Part shown: positions 1-7,864 of the stretch, one piece after another
Numbering within the stretch: position 1 is the first letter of the stretch
Layout: the number at the start of each line of letters is the position of its first letter
Assembly: GCF_900156815.1 (NCBI RefSeq)
Contig: NZ_FTOT01000009.1
Span: forward strand, 1-64,000
Direction: 5' to 3'
Length of the DNA stretch: 64,000 nucleotides
DNA from: Gemmobacter megaterium
Lineage (GTDB): Bacteria > Pseudomonadota > Alphaproteobacteria > Rhodobacterales > Rhodobacteraceae
Notes under the pieces: model-generated
The model's database searches: none
The model's input: the letters and a program-made list of their open reading frames with translations, nothing else
Told to the model about the DNA's origin: nothing
Translations under genes and position numbers: made by a program

Positions 1-16
1 AATCTCCCTACAATGG

Positions 17-93
<77 letters not shown>

Positions 94-120
94 AATCTCT
101 CAACAATATCAAATGCTTAG

Positions 121-147
121 AACCCGACTCAAACAATCGGGTTTTTT
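121..147 (+). terminator. Rho-independent terminator after tRNA-fMet
   Basis: AACCCGA (121-127) pairs with TCGGGTT (137-143) around a 9-nt loop and is followed by a T run. It lies 27 nt after the tRNA CCA and would end the tRNA transcript. Confidence 0.85.
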
Positions 148-231
148 GCGTTGCGAATTCTTGTCAACACCTGGTCAACGTTTTACGAGCCCCCCATCGA
201 CGGGGCGGATAATCGTCGCCGGAGCCGTCCT

Positions 232-543
232 TCACTTCGGAAGATCCTCCCGAAACCGGTCCATCTGATGCATCCGCTCGTGCAGGATCGTCACGATGCC
301 GACGCCCCCGTTCGACAGACGCCGCCAGTACACGAAATGCTGCTCGTGCCGGAAGTAGAAGCCCTCGACCCCGAACTCGGCCGGGATGGGCCGTGACGCG
401 ACGCCATGACCTTCGATCTGGTCGAACGCTGCGAAGAGGTCGGTGATGTATCGATCCGCCTGCTCGTCCCCCCAGCGGTCGCGGGTGTAGCGGTAGATCT
501 CGTCAAGTCGCAGCGATGCGGCCTCCTGGACGCGGATGGCCAC
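232..543 (-). CDS. parE: ParE/RelE-type toxin of a type II toxin-antitoxin system
   Basis: This 103-residue protein has the ParE layout. The N-terminal helix carries AASLRLDEIYRYTRDRWG, then comes a second helix with the QADRYITDLFAAFDQI run. The C-terminal strands include GFYFRHEQHFVYW and a late ILHER. Family members act on DNA gyrase or as mRNases, and ParE-like members usually poison gyrase; the target here is inferred. The start is GTG, four bases after the parD stop, so the two genes are an operon with the antitoxin first. The pair sits between the tRNA and a prophage relic, as expected of an island-stabilising module. No inactivating change is visible. Confidence 0.85.
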   Translation of the reverse strand: MAIRVQEAASLRLDEIYRYTRDRWGDEQADRYITDLFAAFDQIEGHGVASRPIPAEFGVEGFYFRHEQHFVYWRRLSNGGVGIVTILHERMHQMDRFREDLPK

Positions 544-547
544 GTCG

Positions 548-802
548 CTATCCCCGGTTCCGGGCGATCACCTCCGCAGCGGTCAGCGGACGATAGCTTT
601 CCTCCGGCGCAGCGAAGGCGCGCGTCAGTTCAACTCTCAGACGATCAAACGCCTCCCGCTCCGCCCGCTCCTTGTCGCGTCGGATCAGGTCGCGGACGTA
701 TTCGCTGATGTTCTCATACGATCCGTTCTCGCCTACGTTCGACGCCACGAACTCGCTCAGCGTGCCGCTGATGCGGACTGTCATCGTCGTGGTTTGGGAC
801 AT
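548..802 (-). CDS. parD: ParD-type ribbon-helix-helix antitoxin
   Basis: The protein has 84 residues. The N-terminal strand (TTTMTVRISGTLSEFV) and following helices (YENISEYVRDLIRRDKERAE) form a ribbon-helix-helix DNA-binding and dimerisation unit. The C-terminal tail (EESYRPLTAAEVIARNRG) would wrap the toxin. I chose the ATG at 802 because GGAGG lies a few bases upstream at about 809-813; the frame stays open further upstream but without family resemblance. As in other parDE pairs it should autorepress its own promoter, which would lie in the 803-1035 region. Confidence 0.87.
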   Translation of the reverse strand: MSQTTTMTVRISGTLSEFVASNVGENGSYENISEYVRDLIRRDKERAEREAFDRLRVELTRAFAAPEESYRPLTAAEVIARNRG

Positions 803-1035
803 GCTGGCCTCCATCCGCTTGTCTTCAAGATAAGCAAGAATGAGCACACGAGCAAGGGTCTGAGGGATCTTAGAACCGATCCCGTTGAAAGACGCGTAAG
901 AAACGCAAGGGACGATCCTGAGCCGGACCCCCAAGGCGCGAGGGTCAAGGATGTTCCGTTCGGGTTCGGTTCAGCAGGAGGGACAGGGCGATCTGGCAAG
1001 CCGCAAGGGCCACGATGGAACCGACAAGGACCGGT
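803..1035. other. Gene-free stretch upstream of parD
   Basis: No convincing gene is seen here. It should hold the leftward parDE promoter. Its right part joins directly to the tail-tube fragment that starts near 1036 and may contain more eroded phage sequence that I cannot assign. Confidence 0.4.
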
Positions 1036-1285
1036 GCGGTTGCACTCCAGCACCACGCTCGGCTCCGAACAGCCGCTGATCGCCTCGTAACTGCTGGGCC
1101 AGGGGCGTGACCCGCTGGCCCCAATCAAGGATGCGGTCACGGCCGATGGGGATGTCGTCGTGCCGATCGATGTCGAGAACTTCGGCCTCTGGCTGAAGGC
1201 GGCCTTCGGTCAGCCCACGACCACCGGCACCACGCCCAAGACCCACACCTTCCAGTCCGGCAACTGGACGCTGCCGAGCATGACC
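1036..1285 (+). pseudogene. Inverted fragment of a phage tail tube protein, with an in-frame stop
   Basis: The plus strand reads SSTTLGSEQPLIAS, then TAA at 1088-1090, then LLGQGRDPLAPIKDAV, VPIDVENFGLWLKAAFG and PKTHTFQSGNWTLPSM. This matches my memory of the N-terminal part of tail tube proteins in Rhodobacteraceae siphophages, where SELLG spans the place now occupied by the stop. The fragment lacks its start and its C-terminal half. It points the opposite way to the other phage genes, so it has been inverted and mutated. It abuts the truncated DUF6441 gene near 1283. Confidence 0.65.
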
Positions 1286-1824
1286 TGCGGCACCAGGAGG
1301 AAGATCGGCACGGTGGTCAGCCCACGGCCGGTCTTAGCCCGTGACGCCACAGCACGGCCCTTGCTGTTCAACCGCCCCTCGGCCACGAGCAGGCTGGGCC
1401 CGCGTCGCCGGTAAATGAACCTCAGCCGCAGTCCCGTGCGGCACTCCCATTCGCCTGGGGGAATGCGGCCGCCGCGGGTGGATTTGCCTGCGACCGGGGT
1501 GGGGATGGCCCGCCAGAACCCGATGCGCGACCGGATCAGTGGTCCGGTGTCATGCGCGCCGACGATCACCGGGGCGTTCGACCAGACCAGCGCCGCGGCG
1601 TTCAGGCTCTCGCCGCCCTTGGGATAAATGGCAAGCCGGATCGAGTTGCCAAGCCGGGTGCCAAGCCCCGCGCCAAGCCCCGCGCCGGTGATCTGGCCTC
1701 GCCAGGCGGATTTGAGGCCCGCGCCCGCCTCGCGCATGGCGGCGGTGACAGCCTTTTCACCGGCTGCGATTTCCGCCTGCATCAGGGCGGCGAGGTCGGG
1801 GCTGATCTCGAGCTTCAGTTTCAT
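1286..1824 (-). pseudogene. Truncated phage DUF6441-like tail/neck protein
   Basis: The protein starts MKLKLEISPDLAALMQAEI, has an amphipathic helical N-terminus, and then a basic region (IPTPVAGKSTRGGRIPPG, LRLRFIYRRRGPSLLVAEG) typical of the small phage protein between head-tail joining and tail tube genes. The frame stays open to 1210, but residues after about VPIFLLVPQV are only the antisense of the inverted tail-tube fragment, so the native C-terminus is gone. It follows the head-tail joining gene by a few bases, the normal phage order. DUF6441 is assigned from memory of the family. Confidence 0.55.
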
Positions 1825-1828
1825 CGGG

Positions 1829-2143
1829 TCACGCCGGGCGCAGGTCGAGTGTCCAGATCAGCCGTTCCCGGTCGCGCAGGGGTTCCCCCTGGATGACATG
1901 GCTGTCGGCGCCGATGACGATCACATCGCCCTGCCGAGGGGCGGGGAGGTCGGCCACGCGCACGTCCACCACCGTCGTGTCGCTGACGAAGCGCCCCGCG
2001 CAGAAGTCGGTGACGCGGTCGGGCGCGCGGCGGATGATGCGAATCGGGCGCTCCTCGGAGGTGGTGGCCGAGATCCAGAGGGCCGAGGCCGCCATGTCAG
2101 CGTGGGTGAAGATGCGGTCCATGGCGGCGGCAAAGACGGACAT
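1829..2143 (-). CDS. Phage head-tail joining protein (relic)
   Basis: This 104-residue protein (starts MSVFAAAMDRIFTH) resembles head-tail adaptors of lambda-like Rhodobacteraceae phages. It has a short N-terminal helix followed by beta strands (RPIRIIRRAPDRVTDF, TVVDVRVADLPAPRQGD, GDVIVIGADSHVIQG, ERLIWTLDLRPA). The frame is intact. It lies between the decoration and DUF6441 genes, 11 nt after the former. With the capsid gene missing it is unlikely to build particles by itself. Confidence 0.6.
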   Translation of the reverse strand: MSVFAAAMDRIFTHADMAASALWISATTSEERPIRIIRRAPDRVTDFCAGRFVSDTTVVDVRVADLPAPRQGDVIVIGADSHVIQGEPLRDRERLIWTLDLRPA

Positions 2144-2154
2144 GGGTGCGTCCG

Positions 2155-2478
2155 TCAGTTCGACGTGTGCAGGCGGATCGCCAGCCGCAGCCGCTTGTTC
2201 ACCGGCAGGATCGAGGCCTCGGTCATCACGTCGATCCAGCGGCCCTTCTCGTCGAGATGCTGTCGGGTATACAGAAGCACCGCCGGGGCGGTCTGCGCGC
2301 CATCGCTGCCGCCGCTGGTGGCCAGCTTGTACTCGCCGCTGGCGGTGATGCGGCCAAGGACGGAGCCCACGGGGTAGGGCGTGCCCGCGAGGAGCGTCAC
2401 CACCTCGCGGGTGTAGTTCGGGTTGACCTCATATTTGAGGACATCGCCCATGCTGGGCGGTTCCGTCAGGACGGGCAT
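2155..2478 (-). CDS. Phage head decoration protein, apparently with a replaced C-terminus
   Basis: Residues 1-70 (MPVLTEPPSMGDVLKYEVNP, then YTREVVTLLAGTPYPVGSVLG and KLATSGGSDGAQTAPAVLLY) match the lambda gpD-like decoration proteins that trimerise on capsids. From about residue 71 the sequence (RQHLDEKGRWIDVMTEASIL onward) no longer looks like that family, which normally continues with another strand-rich segment. The gene is followed at once by head-tail joining, although phages of this type place the major capsid gene between them. I infer a deletion that removed the capsid gene and fused two remnants. Confidence 0.6.
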   Translation of the reverse strand: MPVLTEPPSMGDVLKYEVNPNYTREVVTLLAGTPYPVGSVLGRITASGEYKLATSGGSDGAQTAPAVLLYTRQHLDEKGRWIDVMTEASILPVNKRLRLAIRLHTSN

Positions 2479-2531
2479 GGTTCAGACTCCAGGATGTTGG
2501 GGGTGGGGGCGCCCGATCCGGGCGGTGCGCG

Positions 2532-3477
2532 TCAGCGCGAGGCGGCGGCCGATTTCTTGGCGGCCGCGACGATGGGGCTTTCCTTCGCCCCGGGTGCCGG
2601 AGCGGTGGCGATGATGCCTGCAGCATCGCTTCGCGCGGCAAGATCGGCCAGGACCTTGGCGCGCAGGGCCTCGGGTTTCACACCCTTGGCGACGGCATCG
2701 GCGGTATCGATCCGAATTCCGAGCCGGGCGGCCTGCGCGCAGACCTGAGCGACCTCGGCCGCCTCGGCGCGGATGGCTTCGGGCGACATCGCGGCCGCCG
2801 CCGTCTGCGGCGGCGCGACTGCCGCGGGCGCGGCCGGTTCCGGCGGGGGGCTGGCAAAAGGCGCGGTCGGCGGCTGTGTATGGTCTTCGGGGGCAGTGGT
2901 CATCATCGGGCCCTTTCCTCTGGGGGTGGATGTGCCGCGGGGTGCGGCGGCGAAAGCGCGGAAGGCGGTGACCGGATCGGCCACCTCATCGGCGAGACCG
3001 GCGAAGACCGCCGCCTCGCCGCGGAACACGGCGGCTTCGGTGTCCAGCGCCCGAAGGGTGTCGAGGCGGCGGCCACGACCTTCGGCGACGGTTTCGGCGA
3101 AGAGCTGGCGCAGGTCTTCCAACTCGCCCGCGATCCGCGTGCGGACCGCCTCGGGGAGCGGCTGATAGGGGTTCGCATCGACCTTGTGCGCCCCGGCATG
3201 GATCAGCGTGACGGCGATGCCCTTCTGGTCCAGCGCCCCGCTCATGTCGCTGTGCATGGCGACGACACCGATGCTGCCGACAGCGCCGGTGCGGGGCAGG
3301 ATGATCCGGTCGGCCTGAGAGGCCAGTGCATAGGCCGCCGAGAGGGCGTGATCGGCGACGAAGGCATGAACTGGCTTCTGCGCACGCGCGGCGCGGAGGC
3401 GATCCGCCAGATCGAAGGCTCCTGCCACCTCACCACCGAAGCTGTCGATGTCGAGCGCAATGCCGCGGATCCCCGCC
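2532..3477 (-). pseudogene. 5'-truncated phage S49 (SppA/ClpP-like) prohead protease with scaffold-like tail
   Basis: The readable part begins [20 protein letters not shown] near 3476, a conserved S49 strand-turn. It continues with ADHALSAAYALASQADRI, where the serine in ALSAAY is at the expected nucleophile position, then GAVGSIGVVAMHSDMSGAL. A Pro/Ala-rich linker and a helical C-terminal part (EAIRAEAAEVAQVCAQAARL) resemble the scaffold domain often fused to phage proteases. The N-terminal part is missing: in this frame a TAG sits just past the junction with istB. Role in phages: capsid maturation. Confidence 0.75.
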
Positions 3478-4044
3478 TATAAAGATCTGTCAGGCTTCGA
3501 CTTCGCAACCAGCGAGATCAACGAGGCCACTGTCAGGACCCTACATCGCTGTGAGTTCATGGACGGGGCACAGAACGTGGTTCTGATCGGCGGCCCTAGC
3601 ACCGGCAAAACCCACGTTGCAACGGCCATCGGTGTTCAAGCCATCGAACATCACCGCCGCAAGGTCCGCGTCTACTCGACCATCGAATTGGTCAACGCCC
3701 TTGAACAGGAAAAGGCAAAGGGCAAGGCCGGACAGATCGCCGAAGGCCTGACCAAGCTCGATCTCGTGATCCTGGACGAGTTGGGCTATCTGCCGTTCAG
3801 CGCCTCAGGCGGGGCATTGCTGTTCCACCTCTTGAGCAAGCTCTACGAGCGCACCAGCGTCGTCATCACAACCAACCTCAGCTTCAGCGAATGGGCCACG
3901 GTGTTCGGTGACGCCAAGATGACCACCGCCTTGCTCGACCGTCTCACCCACCGCTGCCACATCCTTGAAACAGGCAACGACAGCTTCCGCATCAAGGCCA
4001 GTCAGCAGCAGCCAAAACCAAAAGGGAGACCTCGCATGTCTTGA
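3469..4044 (+). pseudogene. istB: 5'-truncated IstB-like AAA+ helper ATPase of IS21
   Basis: The readable protein begins [20 protein letters not shown], normally about 60-70 residues into IstB. It keeps Walker A GGPSTGKT, Walker [13 protein letters not shown], the sensor segment [12 protein letters not shown] and the C-terminal [20 protein letters not shown]. IstB assists the IstA transposase in target selection. An ATG at 3448 gives a longer frame, but residues before the isoleucine come from the prophage protease DNA read on the other strand. Without istA or a complete N-terminus it is a relic. Confidence 0.8.
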
Positions 4045-4078
4045 CCCAAGCATAACCCGCAGAACATAACCTTCAGGC

Positions 4079-4122
4079 GGGTCAATTCTCGATGAAAAAC
4101 CCGGGTCACTTCTGGGTGGAAA
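4079..4122. repeat. Tandem IS21-type terminal repeats
   Basis: Two 20-nt copies start with GGGTCA at 4079 and 4103, a 24-nt period. They share the pattern GGGTCA-N-TTCT, N(C/G)G, TGaAA. IS21-family ends carry such multiple transposase-binding repeats downstream of istB, which fits their place 35 nt after the istB stop. Confidence 0.6.
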
Positions 4123-4257
4123 TCAACACACCGGGCTCCGGTCGTGGCTGGAGGAAACACCAGTGGGAGGTCACCTGACCCAAGCCCCGCGGTTGTCTCC
4201 GGCGACCGGGCATTCGGTGCTTTACTCCGGGTCTGGCACGGGTCACAGTGGGCGCAC

Positions 4258-4914
4258 ATGACCCTTGATGCGACCCAGCCGATGACCTCTGATGCAGCCT
4301 TGGATCTTCGCCGGTTTCTCGGCTCCGACCGCTTCGGCTGTGTGATGGCCGACCCGCCTTGGCGGTTTGCCAACCGTACCGGCAAGGTGGCGCCGGAACA
4401 TCGCCGGTTGTCGCGCTATCCGACGATGACATTGGACGATATCTGCGCCTTGCCGGTTGCCGATCATCTGGAGGACCGCGCGCATTGCTATCTGTGGGTG
4501 CCCAATGCCTTGCTGCCCGACGGGCTGCGGGTGCTGGCCGCCTGGGGGTTCGAGTACAAGTCGAACCTGATCTGGCACAAGGAACGCAAGGACGGCGGGT
4601 CCGACGGGCGCGGCGTCGGGTTCTATTTCCGCAACGTGACCGAGATCATCCTGTTCGGAACGCGCGGTAAGAATGTCCGCACGCTCGATGCCGGGCGGCG
4701 GCAGGTGAACTTCCTGTCCACCCGCAAGCGCGAGCATTCCCGCAAGCCCGATGAACAGTACGAACTGATCGAAAGCTGCTCTTGGGGGCCGTATCTGGAA
4801 CTGTTCGGGCGTGGCGTGCGGCCCGGCTGGACGGTCTGGGGCAATCAGGCCGATGCCGATTACAAGCCGACGTGGAAAACCTACGGCTACAATTCGGGGC
4901 TGGCGGCGGAATAG
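4258..4914 (+). CDS. MT-A70 family adenine-N6 DNA methyltransferase
   Basis: This 218-residue protein carries the MT-A70 hallmark DPPW at residues 32-35 (GCVMADPPWRF). It then has RYPTMTLDDICALP, a LWVPNALLPDGLRVLAAWGF block, FRNVTEIILFGTRG and the C-terminal YLELFGRGVRPGWTVWGNQ. These place it with prokaryotic MT-A70 enzymes that transfer methyl from SAM to the N6 of adenine in DNA. I chose ATG 4258; the frame is open back to 4144 but that part is IS-flank sequence, and ATG 4282 is an alternative. No strong Shine-Dalgarno is seen. It converges on a BglII/BstYI-type endonuclease 63 nt away, so the pair is probably a restriction-modification system in which this enzyme protects host sites. Confidence 0.85.
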   Translation: MTLDATQPMTSDAALDLRRFLGSDRFGCVMADPPWRFANRTGKVAPEHRRLSRYPTMTLDDICALPVADHLEDRAHCYLWVPNALLPDGLRVLAAWGFEYKSNLIWHKERKDGGSDGRGVGFYFRNVTEIILFGTRGKNVRTLDAGRRQVNFLSTRKREHSRKPDEQYELIESCSWGPYLELFGRGVRPGWTVWGNQADADYKPTWKTYGYNSGLAAE

Positions 4915-4919
4915 GGCAT

Positions 4920-4975
4920 CTGCGGTCCGCCGGGCGTCGGACGGGGATATTCTTGTCAGCGCGCAACGACCGCAG
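4920..4975. terminator. Inverted repeat between the convergent methylase and endonuclease
   Basis: CTGCGGTC (4920-4927) pairs with GACCGCAG (4968-4975), with a nested GTCCG/CGGAC pairing. It fills the 63-nt gap between two convergent genes and could act as a two-way terminator. There is no T run, so this is tentative. Confidence 0.35.
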
Positions 4976-4977
4976 GA

Positions 4978-5748
4978 TCAGCCGAACAGGTCCGGTTCAG
5001 GCGCTTGGCGTGGCGTATCATCCGACAGGGTGCCTTCTGGCAGGCCGATCAGCAAGAGCGGGCAGGGGTTGCCCACGCCGCGCCTGACCCGATCCTCGAG
5101 CTTGGCCCAATGGGTGCTGGCGGCACCGAACTTGTCGGCCACGAACTTGCGCGCAAAAGCCTCGGCAAAGCCGGTGCCACGCGCGACCTGGGCCGCAACG
5201 GCCCGTCGCTGGGCATTGGTCCGTTCCGAGATCCCCAGCCGGTCCAGATCATCCTCCGAGGCAAGGCCCTGCACCTCCATCCAGCCTCGGATACGGGGCA
5301 GCATCGCCTCTTGCAGGCTGCGGCCGCGGGTGACGATGATCCCCAGGCTGATGGCGGACAAGGCGTGCAGGCGCTTGAAATTCTCCAGATCGCGGTCGAA
5401 GAAGGGATCCTTGTTGTTCCACTCGATCTCCAGCGCCAGCCCGCCATGAGGGGCAAAGCGCACATGATCGACCTCGTGGCTGATAGAGGCGCGTTCATTC
5501 CCGTCGACGATGGTCTGCACGCTGAACTTGTGCTTGTGCCACCCCGCATCGCTCAGGGCATGGCGCAGACGGCGGGTCTGGCCGCTTTCGCCCCCTCCCC
5601 CGCCGATCACCTCGGCAATGCCTACCCGGAATGTGCGAAGGGCGGCCACAAGGCCGCCCAACTGATCGGGGAAATCATGGCTGAGGATCGCCTCGGCATG
5701 GTTCAGCGCCAGAACGTCGAACCCAGCCGCGCGCAACCCCGCCAGCAT
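4978..5748 (-). CDS. BglII/BstYI-family type II restriction endonuclease
   Basis: This 256-residue protein matches the BglII family. NHAEAIL (16-22) corresponds to the NHADEIL segment near the BglII N-terminus. The core EVDHVRF...LALEIEWNNKDPFFDRDL supplies D94, E107 and E109, which fit a PD-(D/E)xK-type centre (BglII itself has D, E, Q). The following LENFKRLHALSAISLGIIVT is the conserved helix-strand. Family enzymes cut AGATCT or RGATCY; the exact site here is an inference. The ATG at 5748 overlaps the TGA of aspS (TGATG), so the nuclease is read in the aspS transcript and may be translationally coupled to it. The N-terminal family motif shows this start is right. Confidence 0.85.
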   Translation of the reverse strand: MLAGLRAAGFDVLALNHAEAILSHDFPDQLGGLVAALRTFRVGIAEVIGGGGGESGQTRRLRHALSDAGWHKHKFSVQTIVDGNERASISHEVDHVRFAPHGGLALEIEWNNKDPFFDRDLENFKRLHALSAISLGIIVTRGRSLQEAMLPRIRGWMEVQGLASEDDLDRLGISERTNAQRRAVAAQVARGTGFAEAFARKFVADKFGAASTHWAKLEDRVRRGVGNPCPLLLIGLPEGTLSDDTPRQAPEPDLFG

Positions 5749-7715
5749 CAGGCGTCTTTCGGCAGCACGCGCAGGCGCAGCTCGCGCAGTTGGTCGTTCG
5801 TCGGCTCGCTGGGCGCGTTCATCAGCAGATCCTCGGCGCGCTGGTTCATCGGGAACAGGATGACCTGCCGGATGTTCGCCTCATCGGCCAACAGCATGAC
5901 GATACGGTCGATGCCCGCCGCACAGCCGCCGTGGGGAGGCGCGCCATAGCGGAATGCCTTGACCATGCCGCCGAAACGCTTTTCCACCTCGTCCTTGCCA
6001 TAGCCCGCCAGTTCGAAGGCCTTGAACATGATTTCGGGGGTATGGTTGCGGATGCCACCGGAAATCAGCTCGTAGCCGTTGCAGGCCAGGTCGTATTGAT
6101 AGGCGTAAACCTCCAACGGGTCGCCGTTCAGCGCCTCAAGGCCCCCCTGCGGCATCGAGAAAGGATTGTGGCTGAAGTCGATCTTGCCGGTTTCCGCGTC
6201 CTTTTCGTACATCGGGAAATCGACGATCCAGGCAAAGCGGAAGGTGTCCGTTTCGGTCAGGCCCAGTTCGCGGCCGATTTCGTTGCGGGCCCGGCCGGCG
6301 ACCGCCTCGAAGGTTTCCGGCTTGCCACCGAGGAAGAACGCGGCATCGCCCACGCCAAGGCCCAGTTGCTGGCGGATCGCCTCGGTGCGTTCGGGGCCGA
6401 TGTTCTTGGCCAAGGGGCCGCTGGCCTCGTGTTCGCCAAAATAAGCATCAATCAAGAACTTGGCGCGAACAATGTCGCCCTCAATCAGAGTCTCTTGAAT
6501 TTCGTTCGCAGCGTTCTTCTTTTCATCGTCCCATTCACTTTGGATCGCGATTGTAATAGGGCCATCGTGCTGCCCAGCGCGTCTGAGTGCGTAGAGACGG
6601 TTAATCTCACGTTCGGCGTCCGCCTCGGCTTTTGGACGCCAAAAGATATACCCCATCCCCGGCAGGCCCTGCTGTTGGGCAAAGGCGTTCATCCGGTCGC
6701 AGAACTTGCGGCTGCCGCCCTTGGGTGCCGGAATCGCGCGGATCTCGGTGCCCTCCTGCTCCAGCAGCTTGGCAAAGATCGCAAAGCCCGATCCACGGAA
6801 ATGATCCGACACGATCTGCATCTTGATCGGGTTGCGCAGGTCGGGCTTGTCCGAGCCATACCACAGCAGCGAGTCACGATAGGCGATGCGCGGCCAGTCG
6901 GTGCTGACGGTGCGGCCCCGCCCGAATTCTTCGAACAGGCCCTGGATCACCGGCTGGACGGTGGCGAACACATCCTCTTGGGTGACGAAGGACATCTCCA
7001 GATCCAACTGGTAGAAATCGGTGGGCGAGCGGTCGGCGCGCGGATCCTCGTCGCGGAAACACGGCGCGATCTGGAAATAGCGGTCAAAGCCCGAGACCAT
7101 CAGCAACTGCTTGAACTGCTGCGGAGCCTGCGGCAGTGCATAGAATTTGCCCGGATGCAAACGCGACGGCACCAGAAAGTCGCGCGCCCCTTCGGGTGAC
7201 GAGGCGGTGATGATCGGCGTCTGGAATTCGTTGAAGCCCGCCTCCCACATCCGGTTGCGGATCGACCGGATGACGTTCGAGCGCAGCATCATGTTGGAAT
7301 GCAGCGTCTCGCGCCGCAGGTCGAGGAAACGGTAGGTCAGCCGGGTTTCCTCGGGGTATTCCGGCTCTCCGAACACTGGCAGCGGCAGGTCATCGGTCGG
7401 GCCCAGCACCTCTACGTCCGTGCAATAGACCTCGATCTCGCCGGTTGGCAGCTTGGGGTTGACCAGCGCGGCATCCCGCGCCTTTACCCGGCCGTCAATG
7501 CGGATGCAGCTTTCCGCCCGTAGCTTTTCCAGCGCAGGCAGCGCCGGGCTGTCGGCATCGGCCAGCACCTGGGTGATGCCGTAGTGGTCGCGCAGGTCGA
7601 TGAACAGCACGCCCCCGTGGTCGCGTACCCGGTGCACCCAGCCCGACAGGCGCACATCCTGCCCGACATTCGCGCTGTTCAATCCGGCACAGGTATGGCT
7701 GCGATAGGCGTGCAT
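5748..7715 (-). CDS. aspS: Aspartyl-tRNA synthetase with an unusual internal insertion
   Basis: This class II synthetase charges tRNA-Asp. Visible parts are the N-terminal OB-fold ([20 protein letters not shown]), motif 2 ([20 protein letters not shown]), the bacterial GAD insertion domain, and motif 3 near the C-terminus ([17 protein letters not shown]). Length is 655 residues, against about 590 for the usual bacterial form. The excess lies at residues 361-430 (genome 6426-6635), between GMGYIFWR and [19 protein letters not shown], and is clearly less GC-rich than its flanks. The ATG at 7715 begins MHAYRS, the expected start; the open frame beyond it has no homology. The stop overlaps the start of the downstream endonuclease. 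Confidence 0.95.
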   Translation of the reverse strand: MHAYRSHTCAGLNSANVGQDVRLSGWVHRVRDHGGVLFIDLRDHYGITQVLADADSPALPALEKLRAESCIRIDGRVKARDAALVNPKLPTGEIEVYCTDVEVLGPTDDLPLPVFGEPEYPEETRLTYRFLDLRRETLHSNMMLRSNVIRSIRNRMWEAGFNEFQTPIITASSPEGARDFLVPSRLHPGKFYALPQAPQQFKQLLMVSGFDRYFQIAPCFRDEDPRADRSPTDFYQLDLEMSFVTQEDVFATVQPVIQGLFEEFGRGRTVSTDWPRIAYRDSLLWYGSDKPDLRNPIKMQIVSDHFRGSGFAIFAKLLEQEGTEIRAIPAPKGGSRKFCDRMNAFAQQQGLPGMGYIFWRPKAEADAEREINRLYALRRAGQHDGPITIAIQSEWDDEKKNAANEIQETLIEGDIVRAKFLIDAYFGEHEASGPLAKNIGPERTEAIRQQLGLGVGDAAFFLGGKPETFEAVAGRARNEIGRELGLTETDTFRFAWIVDFPMYEKDAETGKIDFSHNPFSMPQGGLEALNGDPLEVYAYQYDLACNGYELISGGIRNHTPEIMFKAFELAGYGKDEVEKRFGGMVKAFRYGAPPHGGCAAGIDRIVMLLADEANIRQVILFPMNQRAEDLLMNAPSEPTNDQLRELRLRVLPKDA

Positions 7716-7864
7716 GGGCTTCCCTTTCCGCGGGGCTTTCGTGACCGCGCCGTGAAAGCGCGGGCAGCGGGCGAAGTCAAGGGCGGGCGGGCCCCCATCC
7801 TTCGCTCTGATCCAAATATCCCCGCCGGAGGCACCGGCCTGCCATCCCGCACACGGCCCGAGGG

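Larger units (their letters stand above)
3469..4125 (+). mobile_element. Right-hand remnant of an IS21-family insertion sequence
   Basis: The remnant contains the 3' three-quarters of istB and two terminal-type repeats after it. The istA transposase, the 5' end of istB and the left end are absent. The left edge is fused inside the prophage protease gene near 3469-3481, so insertion was followed by a deletion or recombination. The right boundary is set only by the end of the repeats and is approximate. Confidence 0.7.

Noticed and set aside
960-1080. Possible hydrophobic membrane-protein fragment on the minus strand (VLVGSIVALAACQIALSLLL)
   Set aside because: The plus strand here reads into the tail tube protein (SSTTLGSEQPLIAS), which explains at least the right half better; the hydrophobic run has no start, stop or neighbour.
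6426-6635. Intein in AspS
   Set aside because: At about 70 residues it is too short, does not begin with Cys/Ser/Thr, and lacks a C-terminal His-Asn before Cys/Ser.
7806-7840. Further copy of the dispersed repeat before aspS (TGATCCAAATATCCCCG)
   Set aside because: Only the CCAAATA core is shared and the hairpin differs, so membership of the family cannot be supported.
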